Shown here one piece after another: positions 10,022 to 21,239 of a DNA stretch of 64,000 bases. This DNA comes from Pseudomonas putida (GTDB lineage Bacteria; Pseudomonadota; Gammaproteobacteria; Pseudomonadales; Pseudomonadaceae): NCBI GenBank assembly GCA_041071465.1, contig CP163498.1, forward strand, positions 2,446,501 through 2,510,500, in the 5' to 3' direction. The position numbers and the translations under genes were made by a program. How positions within the stretch are numbered: position 1 is the stretch's first letter; every line of letters begins with the position of its first letter. The notes under the pieces were generated by a model. That model did no database searches, was not told the DNA's origin, and was given only the letters and a program-made list of their open reading frames with translations.

Positions 10022-10501
10022 TCAGTCGCGCCAGTGGCGCTTGTGCTTGCGGTGGCCGTAATGGTGGCCACGGTCGTAGTGGCGACGGTCGTCGTAGCCG
10101 CGACGGTAGCGGCGATCGTCATGACGCTCGTCTTCGTCGGCCTTGTTGCCCATGTAGTTACCCAGTGCGCCACCGGCACCACCGCCGGCTGCCGCGCCAA
10201 TGTAGCTACCGGTGGTGCCGCCCACCGAGCGACCTACCACGTTACCGCCTGCCGCGCCCAGTGCGCCGCCGATAGCGGCCTCACCGCGCTGGCGCTTGTC
10301 CGCGCCCAGGGCACCGCCTGCCGCGCCGCCCAGGCCGGCACCAATGGCGCCGCCGGTGCTACCGCCGATGGAGTTGCCCACCACTGAGCCCAGTACCCCA
10401 CCCAATGCGCCGCCAATGCCGGCCTCGGTGGTGCCGCCTGCCATGGCAACGCCGCTGAGCAAGCTGAAAGACAACAACAGAATCGAGGAGTACTTCTTCA
10501 T
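10022..10501 (-). CDS. Secreted glycine-zipper protein with His/Arg-rich tail
   Basis: 159 residues from ATG 10501. A signal peptide is evident (MKKYSSILLLSFSLLSGVAMA, cleavage after AMA). The mature protein has glycine-zipper repeats in two blocks (about 25-72 and 80-118; GIGGALGGVLGSVVG, GAIGAGLGGAAGGALG, YIGAAAGGGAGGALG). The C-terminal 40 residues are very rich in His, Arg, Asp and Tyr (DDRRYRRGYDDRRHYDRG, then HHYGHRKHKRHWRD). Glycine zippers pack helices in membranes. The tail could bind metal or an anionic polymer. No precise function is known to me. Confidence 0.8.
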   Translation of the reverse strand: MKKYSSILLLSFSLLSGVAMAGGTTEAGIGGALGGVLGSVVGNSIGGSTGGAIGAGLGGAAGGALGADKRQRGEAAIGGALGAAGGNVVGRSVGGTTGSYIGAAAGGGAGGALGNYMGNKADEDERHDDRRYRRGYDDRRHYDRGHHYGHRKHKRHWRD

Positions 10502-10658
10502 CAAGAGAGCCTCATAGGGATGACGAGGCGAATTTGAGGCTAAGCGGCCTGGCTGGCAACGGAAATCCGACGAGTAACACGAGTTGTACACAATTCTCTA
10601 AGTTACTGTATTTGCTGTGAAACTTTATCGATTTTAGGCTGTCTGAGACCTTTATGAC

Positions 10659-10692
10659 AAAGCCCTGAACCCCAACGGAACAGGGCTTTTTT
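10659..10692. terminator. Terminator downstream of the molybdopterin oxidoreductase
   Basis: AAAGCCCTG, loop of 13 bases, CAGGGCTTTTTT. The T run is best on the plus strand, but the stem sits 6 bp after the minus-strand gene's stop. Confidence 0.6.
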
Positions 10693-10697
10693 CGTTT

Positions 10698-13043
<2,346 letters not shown>

Positions 13044-13048
13044 GGCTG

Positions 13049-13879
13049 TTACGACTCCGCCGCTGGGCTGTAGACCCGCGGTGCGCTGTGCTTGGGCAAA
13101 TGGATGAGGTTGAGGTTGTGCTTGCGTGCCCATTGCAGGGCAAGGCCAGTGGGCGCCGACAGGCTGACCAGGGTCTGGATACCGGCGCGCAGCACCTTCT
13201 GGATCAGCTCCAGGCTGCAGCGGCTGGTGACGATGGCCAGGCCGCCCTGGCTGTCGATGCCTTGGCGCAGCAAGGCGCCGATCAGCTTGTCGAGGGCGTT
13301 GTGCCGACCAATGTCTTCACGGCCGAGCAGCAATTCGCCGTGGCGGTCCATGAACAGTGCCGCATGTACGGCGCCGCAGTGCTGGCCCAGAGGCTGGAAG
13401 GCATCGATGCGCTCGCGCAGGCCGGCCAGCCACTGGGCCGGCGGCAGGGGGGCACCCGGCAGCACGGCCAGTTCCGGCAGCGCCTGCTCCAGGGCTTCGA
13501 CCCCACACAGGCCACAACCACTGGTGCCGGCCAGCTGGCGGCGCTGGTTCTTCAGGTTCCAGAATGCCCGGCTGGAAATTTCCAGGTCGGCATACATCGC
13601 CGAGCCGCTGCCCGAGAGCTTGAGGTCGTAGATTTCTGCGGTGCCTTCGACAATCCCGCTGCCGACGCTGAAGCCCACGGCGAAATCTTCCAAATCGGTG
13701 GGGCTGACCAGCATCACCGCCTGGTTGAGGCCGTTATAGACGATGGCCAGGGCCACTTCCTCGGCCAGCGGGGTGCTGTCGCGTTTGGCGTCGCTGAGCT
13801 GGACGTAATCGTATCTGTTGCTGGCGGCGGGCATGGACAAGGGCGATGAGGCCGCGCAGACCGGAGGCTTGCTGTTCAT
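13049..13879 (-). CDS. fdhD: FdhD sulfurtransferase for molybdenum cofactor
   Basis: 276 residues, ATG 13879. FdhD passes sulfur from IscS to bis-MGD before insertion into formate dehydrogenases. The conserved cysteine pair is visible in TSGCGLCGVEAL, as are AVGFSVGSGIV, GREDIGRHNALDKLIGA and SRCSLELIQKVLRAGI, all typical of the family. It lies immediately upstream of the YdeP-type oxidoreductase, 6 bp apart, so the two are cotranscribed and FdhD probably matures its neighbour. Confidence 0.95.
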   Translation of the reverse strand: MNSKPPVCAASSPLSMPAASNRYDYVQLSDAKRDSTPLAEEVALAIVYNGLNQAVMLVSPTDLEDFAVGFSVGSGIVEGTAEIYDLKLSGSGSAMYADLEISSRAFWNLKNQRRQLAGTSGCGLCGVEALEQALPELAVLPGAPLPPAQWLAGLRERIDAFQPLGQHCGAVHAALFMDRHGELLLGREDIGRHNALDKLIGALLRQGIDSQGGLAIVTSRCSLELIQKVLRAGIQTLVSLSAPTGLALQWARKHNLNLIHLPKHSAPRVYSPAAES

Positions 13880-14054
13880 CGGGGCGCTGAATACCGGCGG
13901 CTTTCTGATTGCACAAGCCTAGGCTTGCGTGCCAGCGGCGTCTAATCGCTAGGCTCTATGCCTTGATAGACCGCGTCGATTGGCCGCATGGGGCGAGAGT
14001 GGCAAAGCTGGCCTAGACTCCTGTGTCCGAGGTTTCGTCAACAAGGAGAGCGCA

Positions 14055-14495
14055 ATGAGCCTGTTCAGTTTCGTGAAGGAAGCCGGCGAGAAGTTGATCG
14101 ACCTGCTGACCCCTGGCAACGCCAATGCCGAAGAGCAGCTTAAGAAACACGTGGAAAGTGTCGGCCTGGGCAACCCGAACATCACCGCCACTGTAGAGGG
14201 AGACAAGATCATCCTCAAGGGAGAAGTGGCCAGCCAGGAAGAGAAGGAGAAGATCATTCTCGCAGCCGGCAACATCAATGGTGTGGCCAGTGTCGATGAC
14301 CAGATCACCGTGACCGGGCCGGTGGTGAAGGCGGCCAGGTTTGTTACGGTGAAGAAGGGCGACACGCTGTCGGCCATCTCTGTGGTGGTTTACGGCAATG
14401 CCAGCCAGTACAACAAGATCTTCGAGGCCAACAAGCCGATGCTCACGCACCCGGACAAGATTTATCCGGGGCAGGTGCTGCGTATTCCCGACTGA
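14055..14495 (+). CDS. kbp: Kbp/YgaU potassium-binding protein (BON + LysM)
   Basis: 146 residues from ATG 14055, preceded by AAGGAGAG. A BON domain (about 25-90: GNPNITATVEGDKIILKGEV and NGVASVDDQITV) is followed by a LysM domain (about 97-145: VKKGDTLSAISVVVYGNASQ). E. coli Kbp (YgaU) is a cytoplasmic K+ sensor with the same architecture and length. The longer ORF start at 13980 has no ribosome site. Confidence 0.9.
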   Translation: MSLFSFVKEAGEKLIDLLTPGNANAEEQLKKHVESVGLGNPNITATVEGDKIILKGEVASQEEKEKIILAAGNINGVASVDDQITVTGPVVKAARFVTVKKGDTLSAISVVVYGNASQYNKIFEANKPMLTHPDKIYPGQVLRIPD

Positions 14496-14504
14496 TCTCT
14501 AAAG

Positions 14505-14552
14505 CCTGTAGCGGCCTCTTCGCGGGCGCGCCCGCGAACGGGGCCTCACAGG
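14505..14552. repeat. REP-type palindrome / terminator after kbp
   Basis: CCTGTAGCGGCCTCTTCGCGGG and its imperfect inverse CCCGCGAACGGGGCCTCACAGG form a long hairpin. It is P. putida REP-like and overlaps the 3' end of yrfG. Confidence 0.65.
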
Positions 14553-15208
14553 CCTACCAATAACTCCCGATAATCCTCGACCGCTGCAAATTCCTCGGTA
14601 TCACGCGGCTGCGCCTTGCTATCGGGCTGCCGCACCGCCAGCAGGTGCCCCACACCAAAGCGCCGCGCACTGCGCAGAATCGCCAGCGTGTCATCGATGA
14701 ACAGGCTGCGCCCCGGTTCGAAGCCGATATCCGCCTGCAAGGCATCCCAGAACTGCGGGCTTTCCTTCGGGTAGCCATAGTCGTGGGAGCTGATCAGCCG
14801 CTCGAAGTACGGCGCCAGTTCTACACGCTCCAGCTTCAGCGACAGTGAATCACGGTGGGCATTGGTGATCATCACCACTCGCTTGCCCGCCTGGCGAATC
14901 GCAGCCAGGAAGGTATCGGCATCCGGGCGCAGGGCAATTAGGTCGGCAATTTCCCGCTTCAGCTCGCGAATGGGCAGGCGCAGCTCGCGGCTCCAGAAAT
15001 CCAGGCAATACCAGTTCAAGGTGCCGGAATTGCGTTCGAACAGCGGTTGCAGCTCCATTTCCGCCATGGCGCGGCTTACCCCGTGCAGCTCGGCATAGCG
15101 CTGGGGCAGGTGGTCCAGCCAGAAGCGGTTGTCGTAATGCAGGTCGAGCAGGGTGCCGTCCATGTCCAGCAGGACGGTATCGATGGCGGACCAGGGAAGA
15201 ACAGGCAT
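14546..15208 (-). CDS. yrfG: YrfG-type HAD nucleotidase (GMP/IMP)
   Basis: 220 residues from ATG 15208 (MPVLPWSAIDTVLLDMDGTL). HAD motif I is LLDMDGTLLDLHYDN, motif II VMITNAH, motif III KES, motif IV FIDDTLAILRSA. E. coli YrfG (NudE neighbour) dephosphorylates GMP and IMP. Divergent from nudE with a 64-bp gap, as in enterobacteria and P. aeruginosa. The ORF's upstream extension to 15376 overlaps nudE and is rejected. Confidence 0.9.
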   Translation of the reverse strand: MPVLPWSAIDTVLLDMDGTLLDLHYDNRFWLDHLPQRYAELHGVSRAMAEMELQPLFERNSGTLNWYCLDFWSRELRLPIRELKREIADLIALRPDADTFLAAIRQAGKRVVMITNAHRDSLSLKLERVELAPYFERLISSHDYGYPKESPQFWDALQADIGFEPGRSLFIDDTLAILRSARRFGVGHLLAVRQPDSKAQPRDTEEFAAVEDYRELLVGL

Positions 15209-15272
15209 GGGAAACTCTCGATCAGTCGGCAAGCCACGGTATAGTAACCCGTTCACGCCAAGGAGCCGCCCC

Positions 15273-15839
15273 ATGCGCCAGAAACCCACCGTACTCAGCC
15301 GCGAAATCGTCGCCAGTAGCCGCCTGTTTCGCGTCGAAGCCGTGCAATTGCGCTTCAGCAATGGCAACGAGCGCACTTACGAGCGCCTGGTCGGCCGGGG
15401 GAATGGCTACGGTGCGGTGATGATCGTGGCCATGCTCGACGCCGAGCATGCCGTGCTGGTGGAAGAATACTGCGGCGGCACCGATGAATATGAGTTGTCG
15501 TTGCCCAAGGGCTTGATCGAGCCTGGCGAAGACGTGCTGGCGGCCGCCGACCGGGAGCTCAAGGAAGAAGCCGGTTTTGGCGCACGCCAGCTGGAGCACC
15601 TGACCGAGCTGTCGTTGTCGCCGGGCTACATGAGCCAGAAGATCCAGGTGGTGCTGGCCAGCGAGCTGTATGAAGAGCGCCTGGAAGGCGACGAGCCGGA
15701 GCCGATGCGGGTCGACAAGGTCAACTTGCGTGAGCTTTCGGCCTTGGCCATGCACCCGCAGTTCACCGAGGGGCGCGCCCTGGCGGCGCTTTACCTGGCC
15801 CGTGACCTGTTGATTCAGCGGGGTTTGCTGGAGCTATGA
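15273..15839 (+). CDS. nudE: ADP compounds hydrolase NudE
   Basis: 188 residues from ATG 15273 after AAGGAGCC. Nudix box GLIEPGEDVLAAADRELKEE followed by AGF fits GX5EX7REUXEEXGU. NudE hydrolyses ADP-ribose, NADH and Ap3A-type compounds. Its stop overlaps the cysQ start (ATGA), so the two are translationally coupled. Confidence 0.94.
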   Translation: MRQKPTVLSREIVASSRLFRVEAVQLRFSNGNERTYERLVGRGNGYGAVMIVAMLDAEHAVLVEEYCGGTDEYELSLPKGLIEPGEDVLAAADRELKEEAGFGARQLEHLTELSLSPGYMSQKIQVVLASELYEERLEGDEPEPMRVDKVNLRELSALAMHPQFTEGRALAALYLARDLLIQRGLLEL

Positions 15840-16654
15840 ACGACCTGCAACTGATGCACGAAGTGGTCAAGCTGGCACTGACGGCAGGCGAGGCGATCCT
15901 GCCGTTCTGGCGCGCCGATGTGGCGGTGACCAACAAGGCCGACGATTCGCCGGTTACCGTTGCCGACCTGGCGGCGCACCGGGTGATTGCCGATGGCCTG
16001 TTGGCGCTGGCGCCGCACATACCGGTGCTGTCCGAAGAGGATTGCAATATTCCCCTGGCCGAGCGTCAGGGCTGGGGCCGCTGGTGGCTGGTCGACCCGC
16101 TGGATGGCACCAAGGAGTTCATCGCCGGCAGCGAAGAGTTCACGGTCAACATCGCCCTGATCGAAAACGGCCAGGTGGTGTTCGGCGTGGTGTCGATGCC
16201 GACCAACGGGCGCTGCTATTTCGGTGGTCGCGGCCTGGGTGCCTGGCGGGCCGACGCGGGTGAGGCTGCCAAGGCGATTCAGGTGCGTAACGCGCCTCCT
16301 GCAGGTGAGTGTTTCACCGTGGTTGCCAGCCGCCGGCACTCCAGCCCGGAGCAGGAAGCGCTGCTGGCCGGGCTGGGTGCTGCGGTGGGGGAGCTGGAAC
16401 TGGCCAACGTTGGCAGCTCGTTGAAGTTCTGCCTGTTGGCTGAGGGTAGCGCCGATTGCTATCCGCGCCTGGCGCCGACTTCGCAGTGGGACACTGCGGC
16501 GGCGCAGGGTGTGGTGGAAGGGGCCGGGGGCGAGGTCATCGGGCTGGATGGGTTGCCGTTCCGGTATCCACCGCGCGAGTCGTTGCTTAACCCGTATTTC
16601 CTGGCGTTGCCGGCAAATGCTGCCTGGCGCCAGGCGTTCCTTAACCTGATCTGA
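15836..16654 (+). CDS. cysQ: 3'(2'),5'-bisphosphate nucleotidase CysQ
   Basis: 272 residues. A metal-dependent, lithium-sensitive phosphatase that recycles PAP from sulfate assimilation. The IMPase-family motifs are present: LSEEDCNIPLAERQ, WLVDPLDGTKEFIAGSEEFT (metal ligands) and the C-terminal APTSQWDTAAAQGVVEGAGG. It overlaps nudE by 4 bp. CysQ and NudE both clear adenine nucleotide by-products. Confidence 0.94.
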   Translation: MNDLQLMHEVVKLALTAGEAILPFWRADVAVTNKADDSPVTVADLAAHRVIADGLLALAPHIPVLSEEDCNIPLAERQGWGRWWLVDPLDGTKEFIAGSEEFTVNIALIENGQVVFGVVSMPTNGRCYFGGRGLGAWRADAGEAAKAIQVRNAPPAGECFTVVASRRHSSPEQEALLAGLGAAVGELELANVGSSLKFCLLAEGSADCYPRLAPTSQWDTAAAQGVVEGAGGEVIGLDGLPFRYPPRESLLNPYFLALPANAAWRQAFLNLI

Positions 16655-16701
16655 CGGGGTTTTGCTGTGGGAGCCTTTGGATTTTGCGCAAGGCTGTTGG
16701 G

Positions 16702-17157
16702 CTAGCGGTGCAGAACGTACTGGCCGCTGAAGGTAACGGCAGGCTCGTCACTGCCGGCATTGCTTACCGTGGTCTCCAGCGTCAACCGCGCCCGCCCGCG
16801 CCGTTGGTACATGTTCAGGAATCGCTCCCAGGTCTTCTCGTCCGGCGCTGCACAACGCGCCACCGCCGTGCCGGTAACTGGCAGTGGATAACTGATCTGC
16901 CCCTCCTGAATGACGATATGCCCGTCATCGATCCCCAGCGCTCGCAGGCGCAAGTGCAACCAGCCCCACCCCACCAGCACCGCTGCGCAGTACAGGCTGC
17001 CGCCGAACATGGTGCTTTTGTGATTGACGTTGGCCGCCAGCGGCAGCTGCAGGCGCAGGGTGTGCTGCTGCCAATCGATCACTTCCAGGCCCATTTCGCG
17101 GGTCAGGGGGATGTCGCTGTGCAGTACGGACTGCAGATACTGGCTATCGGTGCTCAT
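16702..17157 (-). CDS. YiiD C-terminal-like thioesterase-domain protein
   Basis: 151 residues, ATG 17157. A hotdog-fold protein similar to the C-terminal domain of YiiD (PF09500): LPLAANVNHKSTMFGGSLYCAA matches the hotdog helix region, and the end is FSGQYVLHR. Probably a thioesterase-like enzyme; substrate unknown. Its start touches the dctD stop (both at 17157), so it may be read from the dct operon. Confidence 0.75.
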   Translation of the reverse strand: MSTDSQYLQSVLHSDIPLTREMGLEVIDWQQHTLRLQLPLAANVNHKSTMFGGSLYCAAVLVGWGWLHLRLRALGIDDGHIVIQEGQISYPLPVTGTAVARCAAPDEKTWERFLNMYQRRGRARLTLETTVSNAGSDEPAVTFSGQYVLHR

Positions 17158-18562
17158 TAACGATTGTCCTCTTGTTCGTCATGCCCGCCACTGCCTCCGT
17201 CGAAGTTCAAGCCATGCTTGCGCAGTTTGTCGTGCAGGGTTTTGCGGGGGATGCCCAGCGCCTCGGCCAAGCTGCGCATGGAGCTGTGTGGCTGGGCCAG
17301 TTCGGCAGCGATCAGCGAGCGTTCGAACTGCTCCACCTGCTCGCTGAGGTTGCCGCTCAGCAATGGTGCTGCGGGTGCTGCTGCCGGAGGTGCCTGGCCA
17401 TCCAGGGCCAGTTCCAGGCCAAGGGCGAAGCGCTCGGCGGCGTTCTGCAGTTCGCGCACATTACCCGGCCAGTCGTGACGCAGCAGCAGGGCACGTTGTG
17501 CTGGCTGCAGCGCGTGCGGTGACAGGCCATGTCGCTGGCTGGCGGCATCGGCGAAATGCTGGAACAACACCAGAATGTCATCGCCGCGTTCGCGCAGCGG
17601 CGGAATACGCAGCGGTGCGACGTTAAGGCGGTAATACAAGTCGGCGCGGAAGCGCCCCTGGTCTGCGGCCTGACGCAGGTCTTCCTTGGTGGCAGCGATG
17701 ATGCGGATATCCAGCGGGATAAGCTGGTTGCCGCCCAGGCGTTCGACCACCCGCTCTTGCAGCATGCGCAGCAGTTTCACCTGAACATCCAGGCTCATGC
17801 TCTCGATTTCATCGAGAAACAGCGTGCCGCCGTTGGCAAATTCGAACTTGCCGATGCGCCGCTTCTGCGCGCCGGTGAACGCGCCGGGCTCATGGCCGAA
17901 CAGCTCGCTTTCGACCACCGACTCGGCCAGTGCCCCCGCGTTGATCGCCACGAACGGGCCGTCGCGGCGGCTGGAAAGGTCGTGCAGGGCACGGGCCACC
18001 ACCTCTTTGCCTGCGCCGGTTTCGCCCAAAATCAGCACATCGGCACGGTGCCGGCCAAGGCGCCGATCTGCTCGCGCAGGCGCTGCATGGCCGGTGAATG
18101 GCCCACCAGGCGGGTGGCCAGCTGCTGACGGTCGCTTAGCGCCAGGCGCAGGCTGCGGTTGTCCAGCACCAGGCGGCGCAGGGCCAGGGCGCGGCGCACG
18201 CTGTCGAGCAGGGCGTCCGTGGCAAACGGCTTTTCCAGGAAGTCATAAGCCCCGGCGCGCATTGCCTGCACTGCCAGCGGCACATCGCCATGGCCGGTAA
18301 TCAGCAGCACCGGTAGCTCGCTGTCGCGGCTGTGCAGTTGTTCCAGCAACTGCAAGCCATCGATACCGGGCATGCGGATGTCGCTGACCACCACGCCCGG
18401 CCAGTCGGCCTCGATTCGCTCGGCCAGGCCTTGGGCATCGGCCAAGGCGACTACCTTGAGCCCTGCCAGGTCCAGGGTCTGGCTCAAGGCCTGGCGCAGG
18501 TGGGGGTCATCGTCGACCAGGATGACCTGGGCTCGGCTGTCGATCAGTGTCTCGGTGGTCAT
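17157..18562 (-). pseudogene. dctD: DctD-type sigma-54 response regulator, frameshifted by a one-base loss
   Basis: Two adjacent frames make one NtrC-family regulator. The first part (18562 to about 18047) holds the receiver domain with phospho-Asp in VVSDIRMPGIDG and the linker, ending [17 protein letters not shown]. The second (about 18044 to 17157) holds the AAA+ domain: Walker [10 protein letters not shown], the sigma-54 contact loop [10 protein letters not shown], Walker [11 protein letters not shown], and a Fis-like HTH near [20 protein letters not shown]. The break lies where [13 protein letters not shown] should continue, and one missing base explains it. In Pseudomonas dctB-dctD next to rmlC controls C4-dicarboxylate transport. 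As read, the ATPase domain is lost. Confidence 0.87.
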
Positions 18563-20376
18563 GCCGAGGGGTCCTCCGAATTGGGCAAAGTAGCGCCAGG
18601 CGCGGCCACACGCAGCTGCAGGGTCAGCAGTGCGCCACCTTCCGGGTGGTTGGCCAGCAGCAGTTCACCACCCAGGGCGCGCATCAGGCTTTCGCAGATG
18701 GCCAGGCCAAGGCCCAAGCCCTGGGTACGGGTCTTGGTGGTGAAGAACGGCTCCTTGGCGTGCTCCAGGGCCTGGCGGCTGAAACCGGGGCCGTTGTCGC
18801 GGATGTACAGGTAGACGCAGCCATCACGTTGCTCGGCACTTAGCCACAGGCGGCGCGGGTTGGCCTTTTCGGTCAGGGCATCGAGGGCATTGGCCAGCAG
18901 GTTGCCCAGCACCTGGCGCAGGCGGGTTTCGCCGGCCTGTACCCACAAAGTGGCTTCAGGCAGGTCGCGGATCAGCTCTACGGCCATTGCCCGGCGGCGT
19001 TTGGCCAGCAGCGCCAGGGCATCGTCCAGGGCCGGCTGCAGGGCCACGCTTTCCGGGGCGTGGCGGTCGCGGCGGGCGAAGGCGCGCAGGTGGGCGATGA
19101 TCGAGGCCATGCGCCCGGTCAGCTCGCCGATCAGCTTGAGGTTGCCGCGTGCGTCTTCGGTGCGTTGGTGGTCGAGTAGGATCTCGGCGTTTTCCGCGTA
19201 GCTGCGAATGGCCGCCAGCGGCTGGTTCAGCTCATGGCTGATGCTGGCCGACATGGTGCCCAGTACCGACAGCTTGCCGGCCTGCACCAGTTCGTCCTGG
19301 GCGCGCACGGCTTCCTGCTGAGCGTTCTCGCGTTCCAGCACGGCGCTTTTCAGGCGGGTGTTCAGGCCTTCGAGGTCGGCGGTACGTTCGGCTACACGTT
19401 TTTCCAGCTCTTGGCGGCCACGGGCCTCGAAGTCGATGCGGTCGATGTAATGGCGCCGCCGCTGCATCACCAGCCCGGCCAGCAGCATTACCACCAGCAA
19501 GGTGCCGGCGCCGATTGCCATCACCGTCTGTACCGAGCGGTCGACCAGTGTGCGTGGGGCAAGGATGCTCACTTGCCAGCCGGTTTCCTTGATGTCGCGG
19601 GTTTGGGAGATCCAGGCGTCCGGGCTGAGTACCAGCGGTTGCGGGGCCTGGGTCGGGTAGGGCTGGATGGCGATGATGGCCTGGCGCTCGGCCTCGCTCA
19701 GCACACGGGTGGCACGAAAGCGCCAGTCGGGCCGCGAGGTGAGGATGACCACGCCATTGTGATCGGTCAGCAACAACTGCTCAGGGGTACGACCCCACAG
19801 GGTTTCGGTGTGATCCAGGTCGACCTTGACCACCAGCACGCCCACGGTCCGCTCACGGTCCCGTACTGCTGCGGCGAAAAAGTAGCCGCGTTTGGCCGAC
19901 GTGGTGCCCTGGCCGAAGAAACGGCCCAGATGCCCGGCCATGGCCTCGTTGAAGTAGGGACGGAAGGCGAAATTGCGGCCGACGAAGCTGTCGTGCTTGT
20001 CCCAATTGGAGGCGGCCAGGGTGTTGCCGCTGACGTCCATCAGGTACATCACCTCGGCACCGGTCTGCTGGACAATGTCTTTGAGCAGGCGGTTGGCGTT
20101 GGTCACCGCTTCCAGGCGGAACGGGTCGGCCAACACGCCACGCAATGCCGGCAGGTCGCCGAGGATTTGCGGGAGGGTCTCGTAGCGGTGCAGGGTGCCG
20201 AGCAGGTTGGCGACATACAGGTCGAGGGTCTGGCGGTTCTGCGAGGCCAGCTCTTGCTGGTAGTAGCGTTCGGCCAGATGGTGCAACGGCCACAGTAACG
20301 GTGCCAGGCACAGGGCCAGCAAGGCCAGGCTGCGCCAGCGGGGACGGCGTGGGGGCGTGGGTTTTGCGATCATCAC
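18559..20376 (-). CDS. dctB: DctB-type sensor histidine kinase
   Basis: 605 residues. Membrane kinase with an N-terminal transmembrane helix (about 15-32, SLALLALCLAPLLWPLHHL), a large periplasmic double-PAS/Cache-type sensor (to about 285), and a second helix near 290-310 (VMAIGAGTLLVVMLLAGLV). A coiled-coil linker follows, then the H box MSASISHELNQPLAAIRSYA and an HATPase domain (NLLANALDAL, DNGPGF, GLGLGLAI). DctB senses succinate, fumarate and malate. The stop overlaps the dctD start by 4 bp. ATG 20373 is an equally possible start. Confidence 0.9.
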   Translation of the reverse strand: MMIAKPTPPRRPRWRSLALLALCLAPLLWPLHHLAERYYQQELASQNRQTLDLYVANLLGTLHRYETLPQILGDLPALRGVLADPFRLEAVTNANRLLKDIVQQTGAEVMYLMDVSGNTLAASNWDKHDSFVGRNFAFRPYFNEAMAGHLGRFFGQGTTSAKRGYFFAAAVRDRERTVGVLVVKVDLDHTETLWGRTPEQLLLTDHNGVVILTSRPDWRFRATRVLSEAERQAIIAIQPYPTQAPQPLVLSPDAWISQTRDIKETGWQVSILAPRTLVDRSVQTVMAIGAGTLLVVMLLAGLVMQRRRHYIDRIDFEARGRQELEKRVAERTADLEGLNTRLKSAVLERENAQQEAVRAQDELVQAGKLSVLGTMSASISHELNQPLAAIRSYAENAEILLDHQRTEDARGNLKLIGELTGRMASIIAHLRAFARRDRHAPESVALQPALDDALALLAKRRRAMAVELIRDLPEATLWVQAGETRLRQVLGNLLANALDALTEKANPRRLWLSAEQRDGCVYLYIRDNGPGFSRQALEHAKEPFFTTKTRTQGLGLGLAICESLMRALGGELLLANHPEGGALLTLQLRVAAPGATLPNSEDPSA

Positions 20377-20415
20377 GTATAGGCGCCAGAAAAGTCTGGC
20401 GCAATTATGCGCTAG

Positions 20416-20961
20416 TTAAGGGAGCAGTTCCGCCTCTGCCAGTGGCAGGCCGACCTTGTCCTTGTCCGACAGTACCGGTGGCTGCCGTAGCCCCCAGTCG
20501 ATGCCCAGTTGCGGGTCGTCCCAGCGGATGCAGCGGTCGGCGCCGGGGTTGTAGTAGTCGGTGGTCTTGTAGAGGAATTCGGCCGATTCGCTCATCACCG
20601 CAAAACCGTGGGCAAAACCGGGTGGAATCCACAGTTGGCGGTGGTTGTCGGCCGACAGGTGCACGGCAACCCATTGGCCAAAGGTTGGCGAGCTTTTGCG
20701 CACATCCACGGCAATATCGCGGATCTCGCCATGCACCACGCGCACCAGTTTGCCCTGGGTGTTTGCCACCTGGTAGTGCAGCCCACGCAGCACGCCCTTG
20801 ATGGAGCGCGAGTGGTTATCCTGGACGAATTCCACGTTCACGCCGGTTTGCCGTGCGAACTCACGGGCGTTGAATGCCTCGAAGAAAAAACCACGGCTGT
20901 CACCGAACACTTTCGGTTCGATGATCAGTACTTCAGGGATTGCGGTAGGGATGATGTTCAT
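20416..20961 (-). CDS. rfbC: dTDP-4-dehydrorhamnose 3,5-epimerase
   Basis: 181 residues, ATG 20961. RmlC/RfbC epimerises the 4-keto sugar in dTDP-L-rhamnose synthesis. It is a cupin with the active-site His in GVLRGLHYQVANTQGKLV, plus RVVHGEIRDIAVDVR, WIPPGFAHGF and EFLYKTTDYYNP. Full length. No rmlA, B or D is beside it, so it lies apart from the other rhamnose genes. The rmlC-dctB-dctD order is also found in P. aeruginosa. Confidence 0.95.
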   Translation of the reverse strand: MNIIPTAIPEVLIIEPKVFGDSRGFFFEAFNAREFARQTGVNVEFVQDNHSRSIKGVLRGLHYQVANTQGKLVRVVHGEIRDIAVDVRKSSPTFGQWVAVHLSADNHRQLWIPPGFAHGFAVMSESAEFLYKTTDYYNPGADRCIRWDDPQLGIDWGLRQPPVLSDKDKVGLPLAEAELLP

Positions 20962-21239
20962 AGCGGCTCGCTGGCCCGTTGCTCACGTATTGACCCTAGT
21001 CGTCCTTGTCGGAATTTTCCGTGTGTAGCTGTAACAGGATGCATAGGGTGTGGCTATGGTAGACGGCAGGCTGCTCCTTTCACCAGGCTAAGGTTAGCTT
21101 GTGCCGATTGTTATCGATTTAAATGCGCCGAACGGCCCCGGAATTTCTACCGGATCGGCTTTAAATATCGATATATATCGGTTATAAATTGGCAAACGCC
21201 CCAGCGCACTCCGGCTTAGGGCCATCACAGAGGTCACCC
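20962..21239. other. Intergenic region rfbC-aguA
   Basis: 278 bp between divergent genes. The part from about 21090 is AT-rich (TTGTTATCGATTTAAAT, ATCGATATATATCGGTTATAA) and contains the palindromic word CGATATATATCG near 21168-21179, a plausible operator or promoter region for aguA. Confidence 0.4.

Noticed and set aside
19234..20298. 354-codon plus-strand ORF
   Set aside because: Antisense shadow of dctB.
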